Positions 27,711 through 36,373 of a DNA stretch of 64,000 bases are shown here, in pieces. The notes beneath the pieces are model-generated. The model saw nothing but the letters and a program-made list of their open reading frames with translations. It was not told the origin of the DNA and searched no databases. The translations under genes were made by a program, and so were the position numbers. Origin of the DNA: GWF2-38-69 sp965228125 (GTDB lineage: Bacteria; Verrucomicrobiota; Lentisphaeria; Victivallales; GWF2-38-69). Location of the stretch: the NCBI GenBank assembly GCA_965228125.1, contig OZ245791.1, forward strand, positions 1,240,001-1,304,000, read 5' to 3'. The first letter of the stretch is position 1. Each line of letters starts with the position of its first letter.

Positions 27711-27721
27711 CAGGAGGTATT

Positions 27722-28864
27722 ATGAAAACTGTTTTTCTGGATTACAATTCCACTACTCCGGTAGAAGCTGAAGTGCTATCGGCTATGCTGCCTTACTTCT
27801 CAGAATATTTTGGTAATCCTTCCAGTATACATTGTTACGGGCAAAAAACCCTCCATGCAATAGATCTGGCGCGTATGCAGATATCGGGAGTGATAGGCAC
27901 AAATCCTGATGAAATCATTTTTACCGGAAACGGAACCGAAGCAAATAACATGGCTATAATAGGTATAGCGAACAAATTCAGGAAGAAAGGCAATCACATA
28001 ATAACAAGTTCCATCGAACACAGTTCTGTCTATAATACATGCAGATATCTTGAAACTTGCGGTTTCGAAGTGACTTATCTGCCAGTCAACAGCTATGGTA
28101 AAGTCAGTTTTTCAGAACTGAAATCTTCCATTAGAAAAGAAACTATCCTTATTTCTGTAATGCATGCAAACAATGAGACAGGTGTCATTCAAGACATAAA
28201 AGAGATATCTGAGATTGCCGGAAGGCACAGCATCCCTATGCATACTGACGCAGTTCAGTCTTTCGGGAAGATACCAATAAAGGTAAAGGAATTGGGGGTA
28301 GATTTGCTTACTGTTTCTGCCCATAAAATATATGGGCCCAAGGGTGTCGGAGCGCTTTATCTGAGAAGGGAAATGGGTAGTATAAAGATTATTCATGGGG
28401 GCGGACAGGAAAAAAAGATGAGAGCCGGCACTGAAAATGTCCCGGGGATTGTGGGTTTTGGAAAAGCATGTGAACTTGCCATAGTAAATCTTGATAAGAA
28501 TATTGTACCCTTGCAAAAGATAAGAGATTTGTTTGAGAATAAAATCAGGATTAATATCCCTGAAATAAAGATCAATTCTTATGAAACTGACAGGATCCCA
28601 AACACCAGCAGTATAACTTTTCCAGGTATTAGCAGTGATACTCTTCTTATAAAGCTCGACCTTAACGGGATTGCAGCTTCTTCAGGTTCAGCCTGCGGTG
28701 CTGTCAGCATGGAAGGTTCAAGAACATTAAAAGCCATGGGGCTTTCTGAAAAAGAACAATATTGTACTGTAAGATTCTCTTTCGGGATACATACTGAGGA
28801 AGAAGAGATAGACTATACTGTGCAAGTTCTTAAAAATATTATTAGCAATAAGTCAGAGATTTAA
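27722..28864 (+). CDS. cysteine desulfurase (NifS/IscS-type)
   Basis: Releases sulfur from cysteine as a persulfide for tRNA thiolation and Fe-S clusters. PLP Lys is K202 (SAHKIYGPKGVGAL). The active cysteine is C325 in SSGSACGAVSMEGS, in the short-loop region typical of group I NifS/IscS enzymes. The ATG at 27722 has a perfect AGGAGG site; an ATG at 27707 overlaps the aminotransferase and lacks one. mnmA starts 4 bases after its stop, so this is the probable sulfur donor for MnmA. No iscU follows here; an IscU-like domain is found in the gene at 46589. Confidence 0.94.
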   Translation: MKTVFLDYNSTTPVEAEVLSAMLPYFSEYFGNPSSIHCYGQKTLHAIDLARMQISGVIGTNPDEIIFTGNGTEANNMAIIGIANKFRKKGNHIITSSIEHSSVYNTCRYLETCGFEVTYLPVNSYGKVSFSELKSSIRKETILISVMHANNETGVIQDIKEISEIAGRHSIPMHTDAVQSFGKIPIKVKELGVDLLTVSAHKIYGPKGVGALYLRREMGSIKIIHGGGQEKKMRAGTENVPGIVGFGKACELAIVNLDKNIVPLQKIRDLFENKIRINIPEIKINSYETDRIPNTSSITFPGISSDTLLIKLDLNGIAASSGSACGAVSMEGSRTLKAMGLSEKEQYCTVRFSFGIHTEEEEIDYTVQVLKNIISNKSEI

Positions 28865-28868
28865 CACA

Positions 28869-29960
28869 ATGAGTAATCCAAAAACATTAGTGGCAGCCAT
28901 GAGCGGCGGCGTAGATTCTTCCGTGGCCGCATCGATACTGATCAATCAGGGATATAAAGTCATCGGCGTTACCCTGAAAATGAAAAACTGCGATGACTCA
29001 AAAGAAAAAACAAAATCCTGTTGCGGTATTGATGATAATATCCAGGTGAGATTGGTTGCAGAGAAGTTGGGTATCCCTCATTATTTTCTGGATGTAAGGC
29101 CTGATTTCAAAGAGAAAATCCTGAAGTATTCAATGGCGGAATATGCTTGCGGGAGAACTCCTAATCCTTGCGTTTATTGTAATTTCTATCTGAAATTCGG
29201 AGCACTCATGAAATACGCAAAGGAAATCGGAGCAGAAGGAATAGTTACAGGGCACTATGCGATAATCAACAGGGATATTCCTGATAATGCCAGAATATTT
29301 AAAGGCGTGGATGATACAAAAAACCAGACTTATTTCCTGTGCTATTTATCACAGGAGCAACTGAATTTTTCCTATATGCCTCTGGGGAAACTGACAAAAA
29401 AAGAAGTTAGGCAAATAGCAGAAAAACTCAATTTGCCAAATGCGAAAAAAGCTGAAAGCCAGGATGCCTGTTTTGGATATAAAGGAGAAACATTTGCTCA
29501 AACTCTTTCAAGAACATTCGGGTTTGTTCCAGAACTTGGCAATATCATTGATGAAAAAGGAAAAATATTAGGCAAGCATAACGGTATCCACAATTTCACT
29601 TTGGGACAAAGGAAAGGATTGGGGGTAGCGCTTGGAGCGCCTGCCTTTGTTGTAAAAATAGACCCGGATACAAATGAAGTAACGGTCAGCACGGACGAAC
29701 AATTACTACTGACAAAAACCTTTACCGCGATAAACATGAATTGGCTGGATTTTCCATATGAAAAACTCCAATGCGAAGTTCAAACAAGATACAGGCAGTC
29801 GCCTCAAAAGGCGCTTGTTTACAAAAAGGAGAATTCAACAGCTTTAGTTGAACTGGACGAACCATTGCGGGCAGTCACGCCGGGGCAAGCTCTGGCCATA
29901 TATAACGGTAATCAGCTTATCGCAGGTGGGTGGATAGCTGCAGAGAGCAGTGGTAACTAA
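28869..29960 (+). CDS. mnmA: tRNA-specific 2-thiouridylase
   Basis: Thiolates U34 of tRNA-Lys, -Glu and -Gln. The PP-loop AAMSGGVDSSVAA is at residues 9-20. The two catalytic cysteines are C101 (TPNPCVYCN) and C201 (ESQDACFG). The C-terminal beta-barrel has TLGQRKGLGVALG and ends with the usual AVTPGQALAIYNG. At 363 residues it is complete. It follows the cysteine desulfurase, and a substrate tRNA, Glu(UUC), is encoded 65 bases downstream on the opposite strand. Confidence 0.97.
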   Translation: MSNPKTLVAAMSGGVDSSVAASILINQGYKVIGVTLKMKNCDDSKEKTKSCCGIDDNIQVRLVAEKLGIPHYFLDVRPDFKEKILKYSMAEYACGRTPNPCVYCNFYLKFGALMKYAKEIGAEGIVTGHYAIINRDIPDNARIFKGVDDTKNQTYFLCYLSQEQLNFSYMPLGKLTKKEVRQIAEKLNLPNAKKAESQDACFGYKGETFAQTLSRTFGFVPELGNIIDEKGKILGKHNGIHNFTLGQRKGLGVALGAPAFVVKIDPDTNEVTVSTDEQLLLTKTFTAINMNWLDFPYEKLQCEVQTRYRQSPQKALVYKKENSTALVELDEPLRAVTPGQALAIYNGNQLIAGGWIAAESSGN

Positions 29961-30025
29961 TGTCAGAGAAAATTGAAACTGCACCCGTTGTTGGCGTAGA
30001 GCCGGAAGAGTTCAGTTGGATAAAG

Positions 30026-30101
30026 TGGTATTCCCAAGGGGATTCGAACCCCTGTTACCAGGATGAAAACCTGGTGTCCTAGGCCTCTAGACGATGGGAA
30101 C
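30026..30101 (-). tRNA. tRNA-Glu (anticodon UUC)
   Basis: Cloverleaf on the minus strand: acceptor GTTCCCA pairs with TGGGAAT (one G-U at the end), the anticodon stem CCAGG/CCTGG has loop TTTTCAT giving anticodon TTC, and the T-arm AGGGG/CCCCT has TTCGAAT. The CCA end is encoded. It closely matches E. coli tRNA-Glu in the D-arm (CGTCTAGAGGCC). Confidence 0.97.
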
Positions 30102-30172
30102 TCAAAAGGAGCTTTAGAATACCCTATAAAATTTCTAAGTCAAATTCTATTCTAAAATTCTATAAAAAAAAT

Positions 30173-31147
30173 CTATTTTTTCCCGTATATTATTTCGCTT
30201 ATTCTAATTTTAGGCTTCTCAAGGCTTTCACCTCTCAGAAATTTCGAAATTAAATTGGAAGACTCAAGGAAGTCTCCTTCTTTGATCCAATAGATATCGT
30301 GTCCGGCTTTCTCGATCTTTCTAAACCAAATATCCTGTCGTCTCGCAAACTGCCTGATTTTCGATAAAAGAGTATCACGCATTTCTTTGTAAGGCAGTTC
30401 TTTTTTCAGATATTTGCTCACATATCTATATTCCAGTCCAAAGGAATCAAGTCTTTCCCAGGTCACACCTTCATCGTGAAGCCTTTCTACTTCTTCAATC
30501 ATGCCGTTGCGAAGCCTTTCGTCAAGCCTTAATTCAATTCGCATATGTACCTGTTTTCTTTCATAATATGGGGCAAGGATCAGAAAATTATACTCAATAC
30601 TCGAAACGCAATAGTCATTGTCATTCTTCAACTCAGCATCTTCTAAAAGCCTTATAAGCCTTGGACGGCTCAACTTATTTTCAAGCGTATTGTACTTTTC
30701 AGGATAATGGGTTTTGATATATTGGCCTATATCTTCGGCTGTTTTTTGTTTCAAATCCAGCCTTAAGGAACTGCTGGGCGGAGGCAAAGGGAATTTATAT
30801 TTTGAAATTATTGAATCTACATACAACGGGCTTCCGCCTACAATTACAGGCAGCTTTTTCCTATTTGAAATTTCCTTTATTTCCCGGAGTGCGTCTGAAT
30901 GAAACTCTTTGAGATTGTATTCATATGATGGATTAACTATGTCTATCAAGTGGTATGGGATAATTTTCTTTTCTTTAGCGTACTCAGACAAATCTTTGCC
31001 GGTACCTACATCAAGCCCTCTATAAACTTGCCTTGAATCAGCGCTTATTATTTCTCCGTCAAATTTAACGGCAATATTTACGCCAAGAGAAGTTTTTCCT
31101 GTAGCTGTAGGGCCGGTGATAACAATAACCTTAATATTTTCTTTCAT
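30173..31147 (-). CDS. miaA: tRNA dimethylallyltransferase
   Basis: Adds an isopentenyl group to A37 of tRNAs reading UNN codons. The P-loop GPTATGKTSLG (residues ~12-22) is followed by SADSRQVYRGLDVGTGK and VIVGGSPLYVDSI, all MiaA landmarks. The C-terminal LDSFGLEYRYVSKYL and the RQFARRQDIWFRKI tRNA-contact region are present. Length 324 is normal. It lies 71 bases after tRNA-Glu on the same strand and faces away from the fabZ fusion, with a 124-bp divergent promoter region. Confidence 0.95.
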   Translation of the reverse strand: MKENIKVIVITGPTATGKTSLGVNIAVKFDGEIISADSRQVYRGLDVGTGKDLSEYAKEKKIIPYHLIDIVNPSYEYNLKEFHSDALREIKEISNRKKLPVIVGGSPLYVDSIISKYKFPLPPPSSSLRLDLKQKTAEDIGQYIKTHYPEKYNTLENKLSRPRLIRLLEDAELKNDNDYCVSSIEYNFLILAPYYERKQVHMRIELRLDERLRNGMIEEVERLHDEGVTWERLDSFGLEYRYVSKYLKKELPYKEMRDTLLSKIRQFARRQDIWFRKIEKAGHDIYWIKEGDFLESSNLISKFLRGESLEKPKIRISEIIYGKK

Positions 31148-31271
31148 CGTATAAAAAACTTAAGTTTATATCAACTATCAGTTATAAAATTTCAATTATA
31201 TTGCTAAAATTGAATATATCTTGTATGTTTTGATTTAATTATGCTCAAGGAAACTATTTGGAGGACTCCTA

Positions 31272-32219
31272 ATGTCAATAGAGATTTATTCTACAGCGCA
31301 AATAAAAGATTTACTTCCTTTCAGGTATCCAATGCTTCTTCTCGACAGGGCTTGGAAAGAGTCTGAAACCAAATTCTTTGGACTGAAAGCCGTTACAGTT
31401 AATGAGGAATTTTTCACAGGGCATTTTCCGGTTCGCCCTATTATGCCTGGAGTTCTTCAAATAGAAGCAACTTACCAGCTTGCGGCACTGGCTGTGTCTG
31501 AGAAACTTAATCCGTCAAAAAATCTCGATATTTATGTAAAATCCATAAAGGATGCAAAATTCAGAAAGCCAACGTTTCCCGGGGATAGATTGCTTATTGA
31601 GGTCGATATAGTTAGTTTGACTGAAACAGAAGCTGTAATTAAAGCCTTAAACAAAAACAATTCTGGTATCTGTTGTCAGGTTGAACTTACATTAGGAGTA
31701 AGGCCTTGTGTTTATGATGTCAAAAAACCAGAACTTTTCACTCAGTATGACAGAACTGATACCCCTGCAATGGATTTAGATACTATAAAATCCTATATTC
31801 CGCACCGCTATCCGTTTCTTTTTATCGACTACATAGCAAAAGCGGATGGCCAATTCATTACAGCAATAAAGAATATTACCTATAATGAGTGGTTAATGCA
31901 CTCATACTCCTCAGGCTATTCTGTTTTATCGGGCGCAATTCAATGCGAGATTATTGCCCAGGCAGGATGTGCTCATACTCTTGCATCTCCTGAGAATAAA
32001 GGAAAGCTTGCTTATTTTATGACAATTTCCAAGGCTGAATTTTACAAACCTATTCATCCAGGAGATCAACTTAGAATAGAGCTTAATCTTCCTCCTTCCA
32101 GGAAATTTGGTAAAGGTAAAGGCGAAATTTTTGTTGAAAATGAGTTAGTTTCGTGCGGCGAAATTTCTTTTGCAATAGTTGATCAGCCACACCCTGAACA
32201 AGATCCAGCTAAAGCATAA
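31272..32219 (+). CDS. tandem FabZ-like hotdog protein, second domain catalytically altered
   Basis: Two (3R)-hydroxyacyl-ACP dehydratase-like domains in one chain of 315 residues. Domain 1 has LLPFRYPMLLLDRA and GHFPVRPIMPGVLQIEA with catalytic His51 and Glu65. Domain 2 (from ~173, IKSYIPHRYPFLFIDYI) aligns throughout, but GHFPxxPVMPG is replaced by SYSSGYSVLSG. The catalytic His therefore reads Tyr while the Glu (IQCEIIAQ) is kept. A single-chain pseudo-homodimer with one active site is likely; whether it serves fatty-acid or some specialised acyl chain is unclear. A small membrane protein follows 6 bases downstream. Start has a GGAGGA site. Confidence 0.88.
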   Translation: MSIEIYSTAQIKDLLPFRYPMLLLDRAWKESETKFFGLKAVTVNEEFFTGHFPVRPIMPGVLQIEATYQLAALAVSEKLNPSKNLDIYVKSIKDAKFRKPTFPGDRLLIEVDIVSLTETEAVIKALNKNNSGICCQVELTLGVRPCVYDVKKPELFTQYDRTDTPAMDLDTIKSYIPHRYPFLFIDYIAKADGQFITAIKNITYNEWLMHSYSSGYSVLSGAIQCEIIAQAGCAHTLASPENKGKLAYFMTISKAEFYKPIHPGDQLRIELNLPPSRKFGKGKGEIFVENELVSCGEISFAIVDQPHPEQDPAKA

Positions 32220-32225
32220 ACTTAA

Positions 32226-32588
32226 ATGTATTTGATTTGGCTCATATTAGCTTTGCACTTTGTCTATTATGTGCCATTTCTTTTTCTCTTTCTCGCATTC
32301 GTAAGCGTTACTGTAGGTAGAGTGGCCATGTACTTTGCAATTCTATTTGTCGTGCTTTTTGCATTGCTGGATGCCTATATTGTGTATGCAAATTTCAGTT
32401 ATGAATTTGTTTTGTACTATATCGCAGTTTCATACTTAAGCGCAGTTATAACGACTCTTGCGCTATGGCTTTCCGGCAAGTTGGATATTACTATATGGTT
32501 ACCGTTTTCTATTGTATTTTCTCCGATAAGTCTGCCGTTTGCTTTATTTTTTGTTTATATAACCAAACCTAAAATTAAAGCTGCCTAA
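32226..32588 (+). CDS. small membrane protein, unknown
   Basis: 120-residue hydrophobic protein with about four membrane segments (1-25, 28-52, 60-85, 88-112) and a basic tail (TKPKIKAA). No family recognised. It is packed between the FabZ fusion (6-base gap) and uvrC (18-base gap), so it is likely cotranscribed. The dense hydrophobicity and tight spacing support a real gene. Confidence 0.6.
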   Translation: MYLIWLILALHFVYYVPFLFLFLAFVSVTVGRVAMYFAILFVVLFALLDAYIVYANFSYEFVLYYIAVSYLSAVITTLALWLSGKLDITIWLPFSIVFSPISLPFALFFVYITKPKIKAA

Positions 32589-32606
32589 TTTCTAAACCTT
32601 GCAATC

Positions 32607-34088
32607 ATGGATAAAACTGATTTTTCTGCAGGAAATTTACCGTCAAAACCTGGAGTGTATATATTCAGAGATAAGTTCGGCAAAGTAATTTATGTCGGAA
32701 AAGCTTTGAATTTGAGGAAAAGAGTTTCTCAATACTTTCATCCGTCGAAAAACAGCTGTACAAATCCTAAACTTCGGTCTTTGATTAATTCCATTGCCCA
32801 TTTGGATTTTATCGTCGTTGCAAATGAAGAAGAGGCTTTGCTTTTCGAATCAAAACTTATCAAAGATTACGCCCCATATTACAATATTCTTCTCAGAGAC
32901 GATAAACGTTTTTTGATGATCAAGATTTCTTTGGGCGAATTTTACCCAAGAATAGTTCTGTCCAGACTTAAGAAGGATGATGGAGCCAAGTATTACGGAC
33001 CATTTCCAAACGGAAGTGCAGTTAAATCAACAGCCGCATTTTTATCAAACTATTTTAAACTCAAACTTTGTCCTTTCGACAACCCGGGAGAACAGGAGAG
33101 AAAATATTGCATGGATTCCAGAGTTAAAAAATGTTCTGAACCATGCATAGGAAAAATTACCAAAACAGAATATGATGCTAAAATTGTTGAACTCATGGCT
33201 GTCCTTGATGGCAAAACTGGAGAAATTTCGAAGTTCCTTAAAGAAAATATGGCAAAATATTCCACGAGCCTTAACTTTGAGAAAGCCGCACAAGAAAGAG
33301 ATATTCTGGATAACATTAATTCACTGCTGAAAACAAAGATTAGAACCTTTACCCATTCAAGTATAAATTCTTCCGTTACAGATAAAGCTCTTGAAGAAAT
33401 GCAGAAAATTCTTGGAGTAAAAACCAAACCCAAAAGAATCGAAGCATTTGATATATCAAATATGTCAGACAATTTCGCTGTTGCCAGTATGGTTTGCTTT
33501 AAAAATGGTTTGCCCGACAGAAAAAACTACCGTAGATTTAAAATTAAAACAGTTGATGGTATCAATGATTTTGCTATGATGAATGAGGTAATAAAGCGCA
33601 GATATAAGCGAATAATTGAAGAAGGCAAAGAACCCCCTGATTTATTGTTGGTAGATGGTGGCAAGGGACAGCTTTCATCAGCCTTACAGGCACTTGTCGA
33701 ATTAAACATTAAACCATTTCCTGTTATAGGGTTAGCTAAGAAGAACGAAGAAATATTCATTCCTGGGAAAACCAGTCCTATAATATTAGACAAAGCTAAT
33801 CAGGCACTCAATGTGCTCAGAGCAATCAGAGATGAAGCACACAGATTTGCTGTTTCATTTAATCGCGAAATACGGCTTAAAAAAATCGGCCAATCCATAT
33901 TGGATGATATAGCAGATATTGGAGTTAAGCGAAAAACTGCTTTGCTTAAGGCTTTTTCTTCAATAGCCGAAATAAAACGTTCCTCACCGGAAGAAATTCA
34001 TAGAAAAACGAAAATTGTAGGAGAAAAACTTGCAGCCAAAATTCTGAAAACTTTCACACAGAAAGACTCAAAAGCAAGGAAAGATTAG
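32607..34088 (+). CDS. uvrC: excinuclease ABC subunit C, short form
   Basis: Nuclease of nucleotide excision repair. The GIY-YIG domain (GVYIFRDKFGKVIYVGKALNLRKRV, about 17-40) makes the 3' cut. A four-Cys cluster region follows (CPFDN...CMDS...CSEPCIG), then the UVR helix pair (FEKAAQERDIL). The RNase H-like domain (EAFDISNMSDNFAVASMV and LLLVDGGKGQ) makes the 5' cut, and C-terminal helix-hairpin-helix motifs end the protein. At 493 residues it is about 100 shorter than usual. The stretch normally between the UVR motif and the RNase H-like domain is missing, so this is a compact variant rather than a broken gene. Its 3' end overlaps the convergent phoR-like gene by 21 bp. Confidence 0.92.
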   Translation: MDKTDFSAGNLPSKPGVYIFRDKFGKVIYVGKALNLRKRVSQYFHPSKNSCTNPKLRSLINSIAHLDFIVVANEEEALLFESKLIKDYAPYYNILLRDDKRFLMIKISLGEFYPRIVLSRLKKDDGAKYYGPFPNGSAVKSTAAFLSNYFKLKLCPFDNPGEQERKYCMDSRVKKCSEPCIGKITKTEYDAKIVELMAVLDGKTGEISKFLKENMAKYSTSLNFEKAAQERDILDNINSLLKTKIRTFTHSSINSSVTDKALEEMQKILGVKTKPKRIEAFDISNMSDNFAVASMVCFKNGLPDRKNYRRFKIKTVDGINDFAMMNEVIKRRYKRIIEEGKEPPDLLLVDGGKGQLSSALQALVELNIKPFPVIGLAKKNEEIFIPGKTSPIILDKANQALNVLRAIRDEAHRFAVSFNREIRLKKIGQSILDDIADIGVKRKTALLKAFSSIAEIKRSSPEEIHRKTKIVGEKLAAKILKTFTQKDSKARKD

Positions 34089-35132
34089 CATAAACGTACT
34101 TCCTTGCCCCAAAGTACTCTGCAATGATATACTTCCATTGTGTATTTTTACGATTTGTTTAACTATTGAAAGCCCGAGTCCAGTTCCTCCGAGATTTCTA
34201 CTTTTCTCTTTATCCACTCTGTAGAATCTTTCGAAAACTTTGATTCTGTCTTTCTCATCTATGCCTATGCCGGTATCAGCAATGCTTATGTGAATATTAC
34301 CAGATGATTTCTCACCTTTGACTAATATGCTGCCTCCTTCATTAGTGTATTTGCATGCGTTGTCTACTAGATTTATTAATGCCTGTTCAACCAGTACTTT
34401 ATTTCCTCTTAACTTGAGTCCGCCCTGACAATAAAATTCCAATGTTAACTTTTTATCTTTTGCGATATATTCAAAGATCTTTGTGGAATTAAAAAGGAGT
34501 TCTGATAAATCAATCTCGGAAAATTCCACATTGGCATTTACAACATCCTGATCCAAACTTGACAGACTAAGGATATCGCTGATAAGCATATGAAGCCTTT
34601 CTGCGTGTGTCTTGATAATGTTTACGAAGTGCCTGGCCTCATGAATATTATTAAGCGCTCCGTCCTGAAGTGTCTCTACAGCTCCCATGATGAGGGTAAG
34701 AGGTGTTTTAAGTTCATGGGATACGCTTGCCACAAATCCTTCAGTCATCTCTTTAAATTTCTTGCCCAAAGTCTCTTTCTTAATTGTGATGAGAAAACCT
34801 AAATGATCATTTCCTGATTTAATGGCTTTTTTAAAAATTCGGAGTGAATACTGCTTATGATTGGGGCTAAAGTTTATGGAATCTTCATCCAATCCATTTG
34901 AAGTAAAATTGTCAAAGATTGAGTTAGCTTCATTGTGTTCTAAAATAGTGTATAATTTCAGTCCTACCGGTAAAGTTTGAAATTCTAGGTCTAATAGTTT
35001 TAAGGCAGAGTGATTAATGTTCACGACATTAAATTCACGGTCTATGACTATCACCCCGTTTTTAGTATTGGGTAGAAGTGCTTCGAGTTGAAGTTTTTCT
35101 GGGATAGAGATAATATTTTGATAGTTCTCCAT
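34068..35132 (-). CDS. PhoR-like sensor histidine kinase
   Basis: 354-residue kinase with an N-terminal PAS domain (about 20-118), the H-box VSHELKTPLTLIMGA (His139), an N-box NLVDNACKYTNEGG and the ATP lid GTGLGLSIVKQIV. No membrane segment, unlike classical PhoR, so it probably senses a cytoplasmic cue. It is last in the run cdaA-cdaR-usp-RR-HK, with 8 bases between it and its regulator. Calling it phosphate-specific is not supported; PhoR-like describes only the catalytic core. Confidence 0.9.
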   Translation of the reverse strand: MENYQNIISIPEKLQLEALLPNTKNGVIVIDREFNVVNINHSALKLLDLEFQTLPVGLKLYTILEHNEANSIFDNFTSNGLDEDSINFSPNHKQYSLRIFKKAIKSGNDHLGFLITIKKETLGKKFKEMTEGFVASVSHELKTPLTLIMGAVETLQDGALNNIHEARHFVNIIKTHAERLHMLISDILSLSSLDQDVVNANVEFSEIDLSELLFNSTKIFEYIAKDKKLTLEFYCQGGLKLRGNKVLVEQALINLVDNACKYTNEGGSILVKGEKSSGNIHISIADTGIGIDEKDRIKVFERFYRVDKEKSRNLGGTGLGLSIVKQIVKIHNGSISLQSTLGQGSTFMLIFPCF

Positions 35133-35140
35133 TTAGATAT

Positions 35141-35836
35141 CTATGCTATTCCTTCGGTTTCAAATTTATAGCCTACACCGCGTATGGATTTTATGTTCTG
35201 TCCATATCTTTTAAGTTTCTTTCTGAGTTCAACAATATGTACATCTATAGCCCTTTCTGTCACTGGATAATTTTCACCTCTGATTTTGAGGATGATATCT
35301 TTTCTGGAAAAAACTACATTAGGATTGCTCATGAATAGAGCCAGAATTTGAAATCGTGAGAATGTAAGCTCAATAAGCTTCTCTTCCAAACAAGCTTCTC
35401 GTGTAGTCAAATTAAGTTCAAGATCGCCAATTTTAAGGATTTCATTTTTATCGTGTTCTTTTCTCCTTAACAAAGCTTTAACTCTTGCTATAAGTACTTT
35501 TATACTAAATGGTTTAGTGATATAATCATCGGCACCGATGTTGAGCCCGTCAACAATATTTTTTTCAGTGCTTTTAGCTGTCAGCATTATTACTGGAATA
35601 TCTTTATACCTCTCATCGCTTTTAATAATTTTACATACTTCTGTGCCATGAAGTTTAGGCATTATCACATCCAGTATAATAATATCTGGTAATATCTCCT
35701 TTATTTTGCTCAGTCCCTCTTCCCCGTTTTTTGCCGTAAAAACTGTAAAACACTCTTTATCCAAATTGTACTTAAGCAAATGTACAATATCGGCTTCATC
35801 GTCAACCACTAATATTTTTATATTTTCAGCAACCAT
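35141..35836 (-). CDS. OmpR/PhoB-family response regulator
   Basis: 231-residue regulator. The receiver has the acidic pair VDDE near 11-14, acceptor D56 (IIILDVIMP), Thr in MLTAKS and Lys in DYITKPF. The winged-helix C-terminus is of the OmpR type (TFSRFQILALFMSNP ... ERAIDVHIVELRKKLKRYG, then IRGVGYKFE). The PhoB-like linker and order match a PhoB/PhoR pair. It follows the universal stress protein with a 9-base gap and precedes its kinase by 8 bases. Confidence 0.94.
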   Translation of the reverse strand: MVAENIKILVVDDEADIVHLLKYNLDKECFTVFTAKNGEEGLSKIKEILPDIIILDVIMPKLHGTEVCKIIKSDERYKDIPVIMLTAKSTEKNIVDGLNIGADDYITKPFSIKVLIARVKALLRRKEHDKNEILKIGDLELNLTTREACLEEKLIELTFSRFQILALFMSNPNVVFSRKDIILKIRGENYPVTERAIDVHIVELRKKLKRYGQNIKSIRGVGYKFETEGIA

Positions 35837-35845
35837 AGCTCAGAC

Positions 35846-36361
35846 TTATTTTTGTTTTTTATGGGTTTGTTTGTTTGGAGGAACGACCAATACAGAACAA
35901 GTTACATTTTTAATTATCGACGAATAGATTCCTCCAACCATAGATTTGAAACGGTAGCCATGCCCCTGTGAGCTCATTATTATCATGTCTGGTTTATATT
36001 CAGCGGCTTCTTCCAAAATGGATTCCTCCATTCGTCCCTCGAATATGTAAGCTTCAACGGATAATCCTTCGGACATCAACTTCTTTTTTATTTCAAGTAT
36101 TTTCTTGTGGATTGATTTCAGGCTTGCGGCCATTTCATTACGTATGGAATCATATGTATTTGAACTTACAAGCTTGCCAACCATATCTCCCATGGTTGAA
36201 ACACTGTTAATTTCAAGCTTATTCCTTATTTCATGAGGAAGAGGCGGGATAATATAAATGATTCTTATTTCAGCATCGAACGCCTTTGCTATCATTCTTG
36301 TATTTTCTATTACTAAGTCTGCACCATACGAAAAATCTATCGGGACTAGCAGTTTTTTCAT
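35846..36361 (-). CDS. universal stress protein (UspA family)
   Basis: 171-residue UspA fold. The N-terminus MKKLLVPIDFSYGADLVIENTR and the ATP-binding end motif SSQGHGYRFKSMVGGIYSSIIKNVTCSVLVVPP (G-2x-G-9x-G-S/T type) indicate an ATP-binding member. Gaps to neighbours are 12 bases (cdaR) and 9 bases (response regulator), so it is part of the run. UspA-like proteins bind c-di-AMP in some bacteria; whether this one does is inference from its neighbour cdaA. Confidence 0.92.
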   Translation of the reverse strand: MKKLLVPIDFSYGADLVIENTRMIAKAFDAEIRIIYIIPPLPHEIRNKLEINSVSTMGDMVGKLVSSNTYDSIRNEMAASLKSIHKKILEIKKKLMSEGLSVEAYIFEGRMEESILEEAAEYKPDMIIMSSQGHGYRFKSMVGGIYSSIIKNVTCSVLVVPPNKQTHKKQK

Positions 36362-36373
36362 GAAACAACTCCT

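Noticed and set aside
29960..30082. 41-codon frame (40 residues) starting ATGTCAGAG after mnmA
   Set aside because: Its second half is the antisense of tRNA-Glu (the familiar GDSNP-type false protein) and it has no good ribosome site.
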